Origin: Sorghum bicolor | Lineage: Eukaryota; Streptophyta; Magnoliopsida; Poales; Poaceae | Direction: 5' to 3' | Assembly (NCBI RefSeq): GCF_000003195.3 | Contig: NC_012871.2 | Location: 57,217,802 to 57,281,801 of the forward strand | DNA length: 64,000 bases | Made by a program: the position numbers and the translations under genes | In this document: in pieces, positions 34,600-46,911 of the stretch | Layout of the letters: every line of letters begins with the position of its first letter | How positions within the stretch are numbered: position 1 is the stretch's first letter | Notes under the pieces: generated by a model | What the model was told of the DNA's origin: nothing | Database searches by the model: none | The model's input: only the letters and a program-made list of their open reading frames with translations

Positions 34600-35054
34600 T
34601 CACAAGTAACAACAGCTTCAGACATATGTCGAGTTCAGCTACGTCAAGCCGAATTATTGCTGTCGACTTCGGGATACATATTTTCAGCAACGACGACGGC
34701 GACACGCCCGTTAACCAGAGCGCCGGACCTGTTCATCCCGTCGCCCAGGGCTGCCGGCCGGCGTACGCGGACGGAGGCGCCTGCCCGGCACCTGGCGCCC
34801 TTCCAACACTGCCGTTTGGCCGCACCTGCCTGTCCCCTGCTGTTCCGCCTCCGCGTGCGCACAAGGCGGCGGCCCGGCCCTTCCCCTGCTTCGTAGCATC
34901 CGCCCCGTCGTCCGCTTCGAACCAGCCAGCTTTGGCGCGAGCTTTTGACACCCCGCGCACGCCATGTCCAGCTCGTAGCCTTTAGACAATCCGGCACCGA
35001 GCGCCTGCCATTGCTTTGTTGCTGCTCCGTCCTGACTCCTGAGCCGTGTCGTCT

Positions 35055-38000
35055 ATGGCGAAGGCTCTCACAGCACTTGCAGCAGCACTCGTAGTGCTGC
35101 TTGCATGTTGCCCTTGTCGGGTGCGAGGTGACGAATCGCCTAGTGTCACGGCGTCGCTCGTCAGCTTCTTGACCGTGCTCGCCGGGGACGACGACGGCGG
35201 GCAGACGGCGATCAGGCTGGGGTGGAACGCGTCCATCGACCCGTGCGTTCCCGGCAGCAAAATCTCGCCGTGGGGCAAAACCGTCCAGTGCTTCGACGCA
35301 GGTGGAAACAATGGCCACATCAAGAGGATAGATCTTGATGCACAGGGCCTGAACGGCGGCACCATCGACGCCGCGCTGCTGTGCGCCGCGCCGGCTATCC
35401 GCGTGGTGAACCTTCACAACAACAGCCTCCGCGGCGGCCTCCCCGAGGGCATCTCGGCCTGCTCGGGCCTCACCCACCTGATCGTCAGCAGCAACAAGCT
35501 CTCAGGTAACCTGCCGCCTTCCGTCGCCCAGTTGAAGAGCTTACAGGTGATCGACGTTTCCAGAAACAACTTCTCCGGCCAACTTCCCGGCGACCTCAGC
35601 AAGCTTGGGCTGGTGAGGTTCCTGGCGAACGACAACCATTTCACCGGCACGATCCCGGACTTCAACCTCAACAACATTCAAGGCCTCAGCTTCGACGTGT
35701 CCAACAACAACCTCACCGGAGCAATCCCCAAGAACGCTACCAGATTCGGCAAAGAGAGATTCTGGCCTAACGCCGCCGGCATATGCGGCGAGACCTTATT
35801 CGCTCCTTGCCCGCCGCCCCCTACGGCCGACGACGACGACGACGACGACGGGAAGGGGGATGACGATGACAAGCGCAAGGACAAGAAAAGAACAGTGCGT
35901 AAGATCGTCATGTACCTCGGGTACGTCCTCCTGGGCGTCGCCATACTGGCCTTCGTCCTGTACAGGATCTGCTTCAAGAAGAAGCGGAGCGACCTGGGGC
36001 TGAAGTCCAAGTCCGGCGGAGGCAGGAGGAGCGTGTACGACAGCAGCAGGCTGACGACGACCACGACCACGACCACGACCACGACGGCAGCGACGACCCC
36101 GAGCAAGACGCCGGCCTACTCACTGCCGACGTCGGGCGAGCACAGCGCGGTCGCCGAGGCGGGCGGCGCGCCGGCGGCCTCGCTGGTGGTGCTGCGCCGG
36201 TCGGGCACGACCTCGATCACGTCCAACGCCGCGGCGGCGGCGGCCAAGGAGCTGCGGTTCGAGGACCTGCTCAAGTCCCCCGCGGAGCTGCTGGGCCGGG
36301 GCCGGTTCGGGAGCTCGTACAAGGTCGTCGTGCCGGGCGGCGCGGCGCTGGCGGTGAAGCGGGTGAAGGACGCGGCGGTGGACGAGGAGGAGTTCCGGCG
36401 GAGGATGGAGCGGGTCGGGCTCGCCAAGCACCCCGCCGTGCTGCCGCCGCTGGCGTTCTATTGCGCCATGCAGGAGAAGCTGGTGGTGTACGAGTTCCAG
36501 AGCAACGGCAGCCTCGCCAAGCTCCTGCACGGTAACCCTCTCCACCATTTATCTTTGCTTGGCTTATTATTAGTGGATACGAGTTTCAGATATTATATAT
36601 CACGGTATATTTAGGTGCAAACCATTTATCTTTGCTTATTATATGTTTCGATTGGGATGCATATAAAAAAGCCCTTTCAATTTATTTTATGATAGGAGTA
36701 AAAAGTTCTCATTAGTCGAGGATTACTAATTTTCTTTTGGTCAATATGATCTGTTCAACCCAAACGCCGAACTGTTTTTATTTTTAGAAAAAAAAAAAGA
36801 AACGCTGAACTGCTGTGAGCAACACATCATAATTCAGCTAGGCAAACTAGCCCATTCCTTCTCAAATTCTGGGCCGTATTCAGCTGACGACTCGTGCATC
36901 CGTTCTTTCTGAGCTGAAATTGTTCGAGCCCATAACCTTAGCCTAGTCCATTTCACTTTGCAATACCCAACCCATTTTCAGTACAATTTGCCTACGGTTG
37001 ACCAATGGATAACGAACCTGTAAAAGTTCTACTAGTAAATGTAGACTTGTCAGTTGTCACATACGAAGTGGGATATGCCTCTGCTTCGAATAGTGGCAGA
37101 GCTAAGCTTCACATGAAGATTAGTGGTGACAATAGTGGTAAAATAGGTAGACTAGTAAAAGTTAAGGACTGAATAAGTACAACACTAGAAACAATTATGC
37201 AAATTTAGTAGTTTCGATATATGAAGTTCATTAAACTTAGGGCCTGTTTGGTTCCCGTTGCTAAATTTTAATAGCTAAAATTATTTTAGCTACTTTTAGG
37301 TGATTAATGGAACTAAACTATTTTAGCTCCTTTTAGTCAATGTGTTTGGAACTTTAGCTACTAAAATGACTAAAGTTTAGCTAGCTAAAATTTAACAAGT
37401 GGAACCAAACAGAGCCTTAATATATTTAAAATAAAGAGAGTAAATAGTATTTTCTCTGCATGAAACGTCAATCACATTCGGAGTATTATTATCTGTTTCC
37501 TTTCATTTTGAGGTATGAAGTTTTCAAGTTTCAGTATTTCATTTCTCATAAAAATGCAAATCTGCAGGCTCCATAGAGAGCAGCCAGGGCCCCCTGGATT
37601 GGCCGGCGCGCCTCCACATCGCCGCCAAGGTCGCCGACGGCATGGCGTTCATGCACACCACCCTTCGTGGCGGCGGCGCGACCTCCAATTCCCCGTCAGG
37701 TGAGAAGGCGGCAGCCGACGGCCCAATCGCGCACGGCAACCTCAAGGCCTCCAACGTCCTCTTCACGGCCGGCATGGACCCGTGCATCAGCGAGTACGGC
37801 ATCACCACCGCGCCGCCCCCGCCCGCGGCCGGCAGAGACGGCGGCGGCGCCGCGGCGTTCCGCGCCGACGTGTACGCGTTCGGGGTGCTGCTGCTGGAGC
37901 TGCTGACGGGGAAGGCGACGTCCGCTCAGGGCGACGGCGCGGAGCTGGCGCGGTGGGTGACCTCGGTGATCCGGGAGGAGTGGACCGCCGAGGTGTTCGA

Positions 38001-38196
38001 CCGCGCGCTGCTCGCCGGGAGCGGCTCCGGGTCCACCGAGCAGCGCATGGTGCGGCTGCTGCAGGTCGCCATGCGGTGCGTCGACGCCTCCCCTTCCCCT
38101 GGCTCTGCCCCGCCGCCGACCATGCGGGAGGTCGCCAGCATGATCAACTCCATCCGCGACGAGGACGACAGGTCCTTCTCCTTGGAGGCGGCATGA
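35055..38196 (+). CDS. LRR receptor-like pseudokinase (LRR-III type), two exons
   Basis: Exons 35055-36531 and 37568-38196 join at a split glycine codon (GT at 36532, CTGCAG before 37568) and give exactly 701 aa. Order: signal peptide (about 1-25), LRR N-cap with the paired cysteines (about 28-80), about five leucine-rich repeats (90-225, e.g. LQVIDVSRNNFSGQLP), an Asp-rich then Lys-rich stretch (about 258-282), a membrane helix (VMYLGYVLLGVAILAFVLY), a run of threonines (334-345), and a kinase fold (about 405-690). The glycine loop is GRGRFGSSYK and the ATP lysine is in LAVKRVK. The catalytic HRD is replaced by HGN (AHGNLKASNVLF) and DFG by EYG. Such kinases act as cell-surface scaffolds for active partners. 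The ATG at 35055 is chosen for its signal peptide and good context. The intron is 1036 bp and holds a MITE. The nearest named relatives, from memory, are Arabidopsis 'probable inactive receptor kinases'. Confidence 0.9.
37240..37416. mobile_element. Tourist-like MITE in the receptor intron, 177 bp
   Basis: The ends GGGCCTGTTTGGTTCC and GGAACCAAACAGAGCC are inverse repeats flanked by TTA (37237-37239 and 37417-37419). The interior also folds back: TTTTAGCTACTTTTAG against CTAAAATGACTAAAG. It lies about 150 bp before the exon-2 acceptor. Confidence 0.85.
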
Positions 38197-39006
38197 TGGA
38201 TGCCCATTGAACGCGCGCCGAGCACGGATCGCATAACTCGACTCGATCGACCACAGCGGTGCTACTAGTCTTAAAAATCTCTGATGATGGTATTATTACA
38301 CGTAAACATCTTTAGTTGTTCACAAAGATGGCCGTTGAATTAGTTGGAAATTCACTATGATGGTGCATTTGAACATAGACACTTTGTATGTAACTATACG
38401 TACGTACTGTTTGCTCCACGCAGGGGATTATTGTATTGATTCCGCCGATGAAACAAAGCCATCTCATAATATTTGGTTGCTGGTCCAAATTTTTTTCATT
38501 AAACAGCACAATACAAAAGCCAATAATGTGTACAGATGTACATGATGGACAAGGGTAGCTAGGAAGTATATCATGTCTTGAACCATACTCTACCTATATG
38601 ATGGGTGTTCCTTAAATGTATGTCTTCTGGTGTAATTAGGTGCGTATTGTTCCTTTCATGGACGTACGCAAACAGCGAAACGAGATCGAGATGATGATCA
38701 ATACGAAATATTTGTCACGCTTTACTTGACATCTGACTTGTTTTGCGTCTATGCGATTGCCTTGCTACCATTGATAAACGAGTAATCTGAAAGGTGAAAG
38801 ATGACTCTGATTGCTAGTTTGCACTGTAATAGTTTTTATTTATTAAGGAAAACAGTTAGTTAGCTTTTGATGCGGTAATTTTGACCTCCTCTCTAGTCAG
38901 TTCTACAACGAAGGTTTGGTTTCTCCAATACTCTGTTCTAATGGTAAAGGATTGTAAGCATGTGTTTAGTCTCTCCTTTAGCCAATATTATTTCAACTGG
39001 TACTAT
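38197..39006. other. 3' flank of the receptor gene
   Basis: Contains the likely 3' UTR and intergenic AT-rich DNA; no separate gene is seen. Confidence 0.4.
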
Positions 39007-39249
39007 GGCCGTGTTTAGTTTCAGAAGGAAAACATTTCGTGACACTGTAGCACTTTCGTTTGTTTGTGGTAATTATTGTTCAACCATGGATTAACTAGGC
39101 TCAAAAGATTCGTCTCATAAATTCCGACCAAACTGTGCAATTAGTTTTTATTTTTGTCTATATTTAATACTCCGTGCATGCGTCTAAAGATTCGATGTGA
39201 CGGAGAATCTTGAAATTTTTTGGGTTTTGGAGTGGAAGTAAACAAGACC
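39007..39249. mobile_element. Tourist-like MITE, GGCCTTGTTTA family, copy 3
   Basis: 243 bp from GGCCGTGTTTAG to AACAAGACC, flanked by TAT (39004-39006 and 39250-39252). It contains the family core GGCTCAAAAGATTCGTC. Confidence 0.75.
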
Positions 39250-39454
39250 TATATCTTGTTGCTAGCAACAAGTGGTTTCTCTGTCTCTAAAATCTTGTAT
39301 GGCAAGGGTGTTGACAAGTGCCCATTTCCCCTAATGTCTTTTCAATACAATTTTCAAGTTCCAATGACAAGTAGATGAAAGAAGAAAGAAGACAACCAGA
39401 TTGGTATCTGAGGTATTCTTAGTTCTAAGAGCATTTTGTGTAAGTTCTTCCTCT

Positions 39455-39695
39455 ACTAGAGTTGTTCAAAGTCCTCAAATTTGACTAAATTTATAAAAAA
39501 AGTAGCCCTCAAAAAATATAGAAAAAAACAATGATAGTTACGACACCAAATTAATATCACTAGATATATTATAAATATAACTTTATAATATATTTATTTG
39601 GCGTCATAAATGTTTTTATACTTTTATGCAAAGTTGTTCAATCTTAAGATAGTATGAATTAATGGTTATTCTAAAACTTGATGGGGGAGTACTCC
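39455..39695. repeat. Stowaway-like remnant
   Basis: The right end TTGATGGGGGAGTA and interior pieces such as AAATTTGACTAAATTTAT match Stowaway arms. The left terminus (GTTGTTCAAAGTCC) is worn. Confidence 0.35.
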
Positions 39696-39839
39696 TGTTT
39701 GATAGATATAAAATATGATGAACTCTCAAAATTTCAAAGACAAATAAATTTGGTATTTTTATTGTGAAATATTAATGTCTACGAATTAAATGTGATTTAC
39801 TTATGCTTTGTTAAATTCTATATTAAATTTGGTATTTTT

Positions 39840-40070
39840 CATATAACGGGCCATGGGTCGGCCCGAAGCACTATTGGACCTCGTGCTTTTCGGGCCGGCT
39901 CGGCACGAAAATCAACCCACGGGTTGTGCCTGGACCGTCAGACAGGCACGATGGCCTATGGAGACACAGCCCGGTGGCACGCGGGCCATACGGGCCCGTG
40001 CCCTATCAGGTCGTGCCTAGCACGGGCCCCGTGCATGCTGGGCCGGGCTGGCCCGTTGATCATCTTTAAC
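39840..40070. repeat. fragment related to the nDart-like hAT element
   Basis: The stretch is dense in GGGCC/GGCCC and CGTGCC motifs (e.g. ACGGGCCCGTGCC, CCTAGCACGGGCCC), as at 25,545-25,580. No terminus or duplication is preserved. Confidence 0.45.
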
Positions 40071-40656
40071 CTTATCCAATTATGCATGGCGCACACTACA
40101 GACCGAGTCATCTTGACACATTACACTACACGACCTGCCGGGTAGCATGTCAACCCATGTATATGTCCGACGCGTTAGCAATAGCATGTTACTACTTCAT
40201 TCTATCTGCTTGTGCCTACCGGATAATTCGAAGACAAATAAAAAAAAAGATACTAGTAGGGGTGGGGGATTACAGTTGACTTGCGATCGACACTTGGTCT
40301 CTCTCTAATCTCTATTATCCATCCCTCCCTTGTGTGTCCACACGCATGTTTCCATATGCACCAAAACGTAATCATGCATGCATGGCTGATTGGCTGCCTG
40401 CGTGCCTACCGGCCAATTATGCAGGCACCACGGCGCAGCCAAGATGCACGCAACAACAAGCTGCGCGGCGCAGGGGGATTAACCGATACACCAGACTGGG
40501 GTTTGACTTATTCACATAATACAAACCTAAAACACACCAGCCAGGCGGCCGGCCCGGATACACGCACAGTAACAGTACACGACGAGGGCCCGGGCCACAG
40601 CCACAGCCACTGGAACCGGAAGCTTGCTAGCCATGCATGGCGCCAGCAGCCAAGCC
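40071..40656. other. intergenic DNA
   Basis: No gene or delimited element is recognised between the hAT-like fragment and the copia element. Confidence 0.4.
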
Positions 40657-40661
40657 AACCA

Positions 40662-40985
40662 TGTAAAATGAATAGGGTGAACGGCTTACCTTCCTGGTTC
40701 CCGGTTACGTGTTTATATATTGAAGGGAAGAGCCCCTTTCGTGGCTGTACATAGAGATAGTTTACATCATAGACTTGATTCAACTACAACCACTCTAAAC
40801 CATTGCATGTGTGCATGGTCAACAAGATTGATGGCACCCATTCAACACTCCTGAATGTAACGCCTGCATCATAGACTTGGCTCAACTACAACCACTCTAA
40901 ACCATTGCATGTGTGCATGGTCAACAAGATTGATGGCACCCATTCAACACTCCTGAACGTGATGCCAAGTGTTACACTTCTAACA
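40662..40985 (-). repeat. 3' LTR of copia A
   Basis: 324 bp, TG...CA. It contains an internal 102-bp tandem duplication (40765-40866 and 40867-40968), present in both LTRs. Confidence 0.95.
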
Positions 40986-40998
40986 CCCCTACTCAATC

Positions 40999-42924
40999 TC
41001 AACCGGCCACTAGGTTGAGATTGTTTCTAAACGAATTTACTTTAGTTGCAATCAATGGTTTTGTAAACCCATCCGCTACTTGATCAGCAGTATTTATGAA
41101 TCGAATATCCAAGAGTTTCTGTGCAACTCTTTCTCGAACAAAATGAAAGTCTATTTCAATATGTTTGGTGCGAGCATGAAACACTGGATTTGCAGATAGG
41201 TACTTGGCACCAATATTGTCACACCAGAGCCGAGCTGCACGTGGATGTAGAATCCCAAGTTCATCAAGTAATTTTTGAATCCACATTACCTCTGCCGTGG
41301 CATTAGCCAATGCTTTATATTCTGCTTCAGTGCTTGATCGTGAAACCGTGGCTTGTTTCTTGGCACACCATGAAATAAGGTTGGGCCCTAGGAAGACTGC
41401 AAAGCCACCTGTGGATCTTCGATCATCAGGACATCCTGCCCAATCAGCATCACTAAATGCACTGACCATCATGGAGTGAGAGGGTCGAAATTTGAGTCCC
41501 ATCTTTAGAGATCCTTGCACATATCGCAGAATTCGTTTAACTGCACTCCAGTGAGTTGTAGTTGGTGCATGGAGGAATTGACACACCTTGTTTACCGAGA
41601 AGGAAATATCTAGCCTTTTCAAGGTTAAATATTGTAGAGCCCCTACCACACTTCTATACCGTGTTGCATCATCAGAGTTTAGTTTGTCACCATCTGTGAT
41701 ACTGAGTTTTTCGGAACTAGAAAGTGGTGTAGTTACAGCCTTGCATTTTGCCATCCCGGTTCTTTGTACAATGTCAGTGGCATACCGCTCTTGTGACAGG
41801 ACTAGACCCTCCCTTGATCTCTTGACTTCTATACCCAAGAAGTAATGGAGATCACCCAAATCTTTGAGTGCAAAGTCATGTTGGAGATCTTTGAGGAGAG
41901 CATCTGTAGCTTCTGTGGATGAACTTGCTACAATAATGTCATCAACATATACCAAGACAAAAATAGTGTGTCTACCTTTGTGGTAGAAGAAGAGTGATGT
42001 GTCGCCTTTTGATGGAATGAAACCCAAAGATTCAAGCTTGCCACAGAGTCTAGCATACCAAGCACGGGGTGCTTGCTTAAGTCCATATAGAGCTTTATCA
42101 AGTTTGCACACCCACAATGGCTTGCTTTTGTCAATATAACCTGGAGGTTGACGCATGTATACTTCTTCTTCAAGAATGCCATGAAGGAATGCATTTTGAA
42201 CATCTAACTGTCGAAGAGACCACCCTCTTGATACTGCAATAGATACAATGAGTCGAATTGTGGCTGCCTTGACAACTGGACTAAAAGTGTCTTCATAATC
42301 AATGCCGTAACGTTGCTTGAATCCCTTAGCAACAAGTCTAGCTTTATGTCTGTCAATGGAACCATCAGATTTTCTTTTTACCTTGTAGACCCACTTGCAA
42401 TCTATGATATTTTTGCCTTTCGGTGGAGGAACAAGATGCCAAGTTTTGTTGCGATGAAGAGCTTGTATCTCTTGATTCATGGCCGTGAGCCAGTTAGAGT
42501 CATGTAGAGCTTCATGGACAGATGCTGGTTCTTCAGAGACTCTAGTTGACATGCCCCATCGTACTGTTCCATCGGTACGAAGTTTAGGACAGGTGATCCC
42601 TTGAGATAGACGAGTTGTTGGTCGACTTGACACAGAAGGGGCAGCAGGAGCCATTGGCACAGAAGATCCGGAGGTGGGGATCTCTACAGGAGCAGGCGCA
42701 GGCTCAACCGGATCCCGCAGGACTCGTTCCTCGACCGCAGGGGGAACCGCATCAGCCGTTGCATGTGTGGGATGCGGCGACCGGTCCACCGCGACACCTG
42801 CTGCCTGTGTGGCAGGCGGCGATCCCGAGCCAGATTCCTGTACCGGCTGCTGATCTGGTCCAGGCAAATCAACATCGGGAGCTGCATCGGATCTGCTAGT
42901 GCTGTTCCCGCCGGGGAAGTGCAT
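40999..42924 (-). pseudogene. copia A reverse transcriptase-RNase H region
   Basis: An open frame of about 640 codons with all hallmarks of copia reverse transcriptase: [32 protein letters not shown] and the YVDD catalytic box ([13 protein letters not shown]). RNase H motifs follow: [35 protein letters not shown] and [13 protein letters not shown]. This half is intact. It is separated from integrase by a frame change near 42910 and so would not be translated from the genomic RNA as a polyprotein. Confidence 0.85.
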
Positions 42925-42985
42925 GAAATGACGCCGGTGTTACATTGTTTGATGTCGTTTCTTCACCAAATAATTCCTGGTTTGT

Positions 42986-43992
42986 TCATGTATCACCATA
43001 GCAACGAGAAGAGCTTGGAGAAGCATTAGATGCAGGGTTAGTACAATGTTGATCATGCAATTTTGCATCCCCGAAAGAGGTGGTGTTTTGGAGAGATTCC
43101 GGAAGGAGAAGAATTTCGGCTCTAAGACGTGCTCCTGCATTTGGATTGAGATGAGAGAAGGGGAATACATGCTCATAAAAAACAATATCCCTAGAAATAT
43201 AGACACGGCCTTCAGAGGGATCTAAGCACTTAAAACCTTTGTGAGAATTACTATAACCAAGAAAGACACATTGTTTGGAGCGGAATTGGAGTTTTTTGGT
43301 GTTATATGGTCGAAGATTTGGCCAACAGGCACATCCGAAGGTTCGGAGAAAAGAATAATCAGGTGTCTTGCAAAGAAGGCGTTCATGAGGTGTGGTATTT
43401 TGTGTGACTTTGGACGGAAGGCGATTAATAAGAAACACTACTGTGAGGAATGCTTCATCCCAAAATTTTAGAGGCATGCTGGCATGAGCAAGAAGTGACA
43501 ATCCTATTTCAATGATGTGTCTATGTTTGCGCTCGGCCGCTCCATTTTGCTTATGTGCATGGGGACATGAAACATAGTGTTCGATGCCTATGCGTCGGAA
43601 AAAAGAATTTAGAGTTTGATACTCTCCACCCCAATCAGATTGTACTTTTAATATTTTACAATTAAATTGTCTTTCGACGAGATTTTGGAAGTCTTTGAAA
43701 CATGAGAAGACTTCAGATTTGTGACGCAAGAGGTAAATCCATGTAAATTTGGAATAATCATCAATAAAGCTTACATAATAATTATGCTTCCCGACCGAAG
43801 TGGGTGCGGGTCCCCAAACATCAGAAAAAATCAACTCAAAAAGTTTGGCAGAAATGCTAGTTGACTTAGGGTACGGTAGCTGATAACTCTTGCCCCGTTG
43901 ACACGCATCACAAATTGCACTATTATTTGGATTGGAAATAAAAGGAAGATTGTAGTGGGATAAAATTTGTTGAACAACAGCAGGCGATGGTG
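42986..43992 (-). pseudogene. copia A integrase region
   Basis: The open frame from 43834 (and, in the same frame, from about 43992) carries the integrase core. It includes FSDVWGPAP, FIDDYSKFTWIYLL (first Asp), QSDWGGEY (second Asp, with Trp where Asn is usual) and NGAAERKHRH (Glu), then the C-terminal FGCACWPNLRPYN block. It is closed by a TGA near 42986, after which the same frame continues to about 42910. Confidence 0.85.
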
Positions 43993-45323
43993 CCCTAGTC
44001 TAGCATGCCACAATGATGATGATGGCTTGATGGCGCCAAGCGCTTGTTTATTGGTTGGAACCTTGAGAGGATAGGGGCCCCCTTCAGACCTGCCTTGAAG
44101 AAGAGTTCTCTTGGTCCCTTGTTCCTTAAGGAAAAAATGGTTTGGGTGAAACTCAAGGAAAGCATTATTATCACGAGCTAATCGATGAACAGATACTAGA
44201 CTTTTGTTGGTTTGAGGAACATGCAAGATATTTTTAAGATGAATTTGACTATATGGGGATTGCAAAAAGCTATGACCAACATGACAAATGCCCATACTTG
44301 CAGCATGCACCTGCTCATTGCCGTTGTACCTATCACGGATCGTCAGCTTCTCAAGGTCCCCGGTGATGTGGTCCGTTGCCCCAGTGTCCATATACCAATT
44401 GGTAACTACACCGTAGGAGGAAGAAGTTGCAGCAGCCGCGGTCTTCTGAGGAGGGCCGTTGTAGTTGGAGTCATAGCGATTCCAGCAGCGGTAGGCTGGA
44501 TGTCCTTCAAGGCCGCATACTTGACAGAAGACGCCGGCTTCAAAATTGCGGCCGCGTCCTTTGGTTCCGTTGCCACGGCCAACCTTGGGGCCGCGTTCGG
44601 ATCCACCACGGCCGCCACGGCCGCGCGAGTTGGTGTGAGATCCACCCCCTCGGCCACCACGGTCAGCCATGTTGGCGGAGGACTGAGAGGTCGCGTCGTG
44701 GAGGGCCACCCACTGTTCATGAGCAGCAAGCTGCGCGTAGAGCTCGGGGACGGTGATCGTCTCGACGCGGGCTGCAACAACGGTGACGACGGACTCGTAG
44801 TCGATGTCGAGGCCGGTGAGGATGTACGAGACGAGTTCCTCGTCATCCAACTTGCGACCCGCCGATGCCATCTCATCAGCGAGCCCCTTCATCTTGGTGT
44901 AGTACTCAGCCACCGACGAGGATCCCTTCGTTGCAGTGGCGAGCGCCATGCACGTCGATATGACACGGGCGCGAGATTGGGAGGCGTGTTGCCCCTGAAT
45001 TGCGGCCCAAAGTGTGGCTGCGGTGGTATTTGTGGAGAGTTGGGTAAAGATTTCTGGCGAGAGAGAAGAAAACAAATAGCTAAGGACCTGTTGATCCTTG
45101 GCAGTCCACTTGCCATACGCGGGATTAGGGGTGGGATCGGCGTTGGGATCGGTTTGGGCAAGAAATTCAGAAGGTGGTTTAGCAGATGGGGAAATATAGC
45201 CCCAACACTCGGCTCCTTCAGGGTTGAGGATACTTAGGCATACCACATGTAGTAGTTGCCCCTAGTGAGGAGGACGGTGGGAGGAGGAAGGAAACTGAAG
45301 GAAAATGCAGCGGGTTGCGCCAT
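43831..45323 (-). pseudogene. copia A gag-protease region
   Basis: The natural start is the ATG at 45323, whose frame closes at a TAA near 45235. The long open frame runs from about 45246, so a one-base slip lies between them. The remainder has the copia gag fold, an RGG-rich RNA-binding stretch, the zinc knuckle CQVCGLEGHPAYRC and the protease motif WYMDTGATDH with an intact DTGA. The Trp-His-Ala-Arg-Leu-Gly-His block of the pre-integrase region follows. A one-base deletion near 43992 then shifts the frame, so the codons after it are not the true continuation. Confidence 0.85.
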
Positions 45324-45365
45324 GGATCGAGAGTTCCGTATGGAATGATCAGGCGGATGATACCA

Positions 45366-45688
45366 TGTAAAATGAATAGGGTGAACGGGTTACCTTCCTG
45401 GTTCCCGGTTACGTGTTTATATATTGAAGGGAAGAGCCCCCTTCGTGGCTGTACATAGAGATAGTTTACATCATAGACTTGACTCAACTACAACCACTCC
45501 AAACCATTGCATGTGTGCATGGTCAACAAGATTGATGACACCCATTGAACACTCCTGAACGTGATGCCTGCATCATAGACTTGACTCAACTACAACCACT
45601 CTAAACCTTGCATGTGTGCATGATCAACAAGATTGATGGCACCCATTCAATACTCCTGAACGTGATGCCAAGTGTTACACTTCTAACA
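45366..45688 (-). repeat. 5' LTR of copia A
   Basis: 323 bp, TG...CA, about 96% identical by eye to the 3' LTR, with the same internal tandem duplication. Confidence 0.95.
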
Positions 45689-45693
45689 AACCA

Positions 45694-46911
45694 CCCCTAG
45701 CCCTGATGAATCTCTCACTCCGCTGTCCCAATCCGGCGGTGTGCCTCGCGAATCGAGCGTTGCTGATGGCCTGGCGTGCGGCGTGGCTCGAGATCCAGCA
45801 GTGCGGCGGCGGCGGCGACAGGTCGAGACGACGACGTTCGGTTCGACGTTCGTCACCGAATGCACGATCGACCCCAGCCGTGCTGACACGTAGTACGGCG
45901 TTGGCGATGCTGACCCGGCGCGGCACACGACGCCGGGCGGCCGGCCAGCCGCCGGGGTGGCGGCACGCACGCACGCACCCGCCGCGGAATGAACCGGGCA
46001 CCCAATCCGCCCGCCGTGGGAAAACTCCAGAGGTGGAGAGGAACGGAATGGAGGTTTGTCATTTGTCAATGGTGGTCCATCATCCGTCCGTGCAGGTTTA
46101 GGGCAGGGGTCCCGGCGGCAGGATTGTAGCGAAAGCCCGTTCGGTTTTCCCGTCTGGAACGAGCTGTTGAAATTGGAGAGAGCCGTTGGATGCGACGGGC
46201 GGTCGGGCAACGCCGATTCGACGGTGGCCACGCCTAGTCGTCCCGTGGGCGATGGGCGAGTAGCGGCGGCGTGGCGCCAGTGAGCCGAAACTACCCGTGT
46301 CGTTGTCGCGGCCATTTATGGTTGTGGTATCGCCCCGAAATTCCAGCCACGGCGATGATGCATTGGCGCGGTGGTGTACAGTACAGGGGAAGAAGAAGAA
46401 GGCAGGGCAGGGGCGCCCATCAGGCGTCCATGATCCATCGGCCCAACCACCTCCAACGCTGACGTGCTGTTCCCTCTTAATTTCCCTCGCGCTTTCCGTG
46501 CATCCCAAGCGAGGACAGCAGCCCAACCCCAACCCCGACCTGCCGAGCGCCGGCTGCCGCTGCGCACCACCACCAGCACAGGCACGAGACAGCGCTTCAG
46601 CTCACATGCCGCGGCGGCCGGCACCGCATTTCCAAAGCCCGGGGCGGGCCGGGGGCCTCGCCCTCGCGCAATAGACAACGCCTCTCCAACCGCAGCACGG
46701 CCACGGTCACCTAGCCTACAACCAAATACCCGGCTGCGCGCGACGAGCGAGTTGGTACCAGCGACTGCGAGCGCCATATATCATATATCCATCCAAAGCT
46801 TCGGTCCCTGGTTGACTTGCTTGCTGCTTCCTTCCTTGTCCATTGGCCATGGCTTCCTTGTCCCGGTTTGGTGCCTGATTGCTCGACCTCACCTGATACA
46901 TCGCTCCGCCG
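45694..46911. other. GC-rich upstream region of the ATL gene
   Basis: GC-rich with many overlapping open frames on both strands, none with a recognisable domain. It is best read as promoter-proximal DNA of the ATL gene. The copia A insertion lies about 1.2 kb upstream of the TATA box. Confidence 0.45.

Larger units (their letters stand above)
40662..45688 (-). mobile_element. Ty1-copia retrotransposon A, full-length, frameshifted
   Basis: Two LTRs (40662-40985 and 45366-45688) enclose gag, protease, integrase, reverse transcriptase and RNase H in copia order on the minus strand. The target duplication AACCA is perfect (40657-40661 and 45689-45693). The primer site TGGTATCA (complement of 45358-45365) abuts the 5' LTR and fits initiator tRNA-Met. 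A purine-rich GAGTAGGGG (complement of 40986-40994) abuts the 3' LTR. The LTRs differ at about a dozen positions (roughly 4%). Frameshifts in gag, before integrase and before reverse transcriptase, plus a TGA, make it non-autonomous today. Confidence 0.95.

Noticed and set aside
35046..35054. Start at GTG 35046
   Set aside because: The ATG at 35055 gives a proper signal peptide; non-ATG start is not needed.
34644..35477. 277-codon minus-strand frame over the receptor gene start
   Set aside because: GC-rich shadow of exon 1; no domain, and it overlaps the signal peptide and LRR region on the other strand.
36532..36614. Read-through of receptor exon 1 to a stop at 36614
   Set aside because: GTAACC at 36532 is a good donor and exon 2 at 37568 continues the kinase fold in phase.
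44212..45237. 341-codon plus-strand frame in copia A
   Set aside because: Antisense shadow of gag; no domain.
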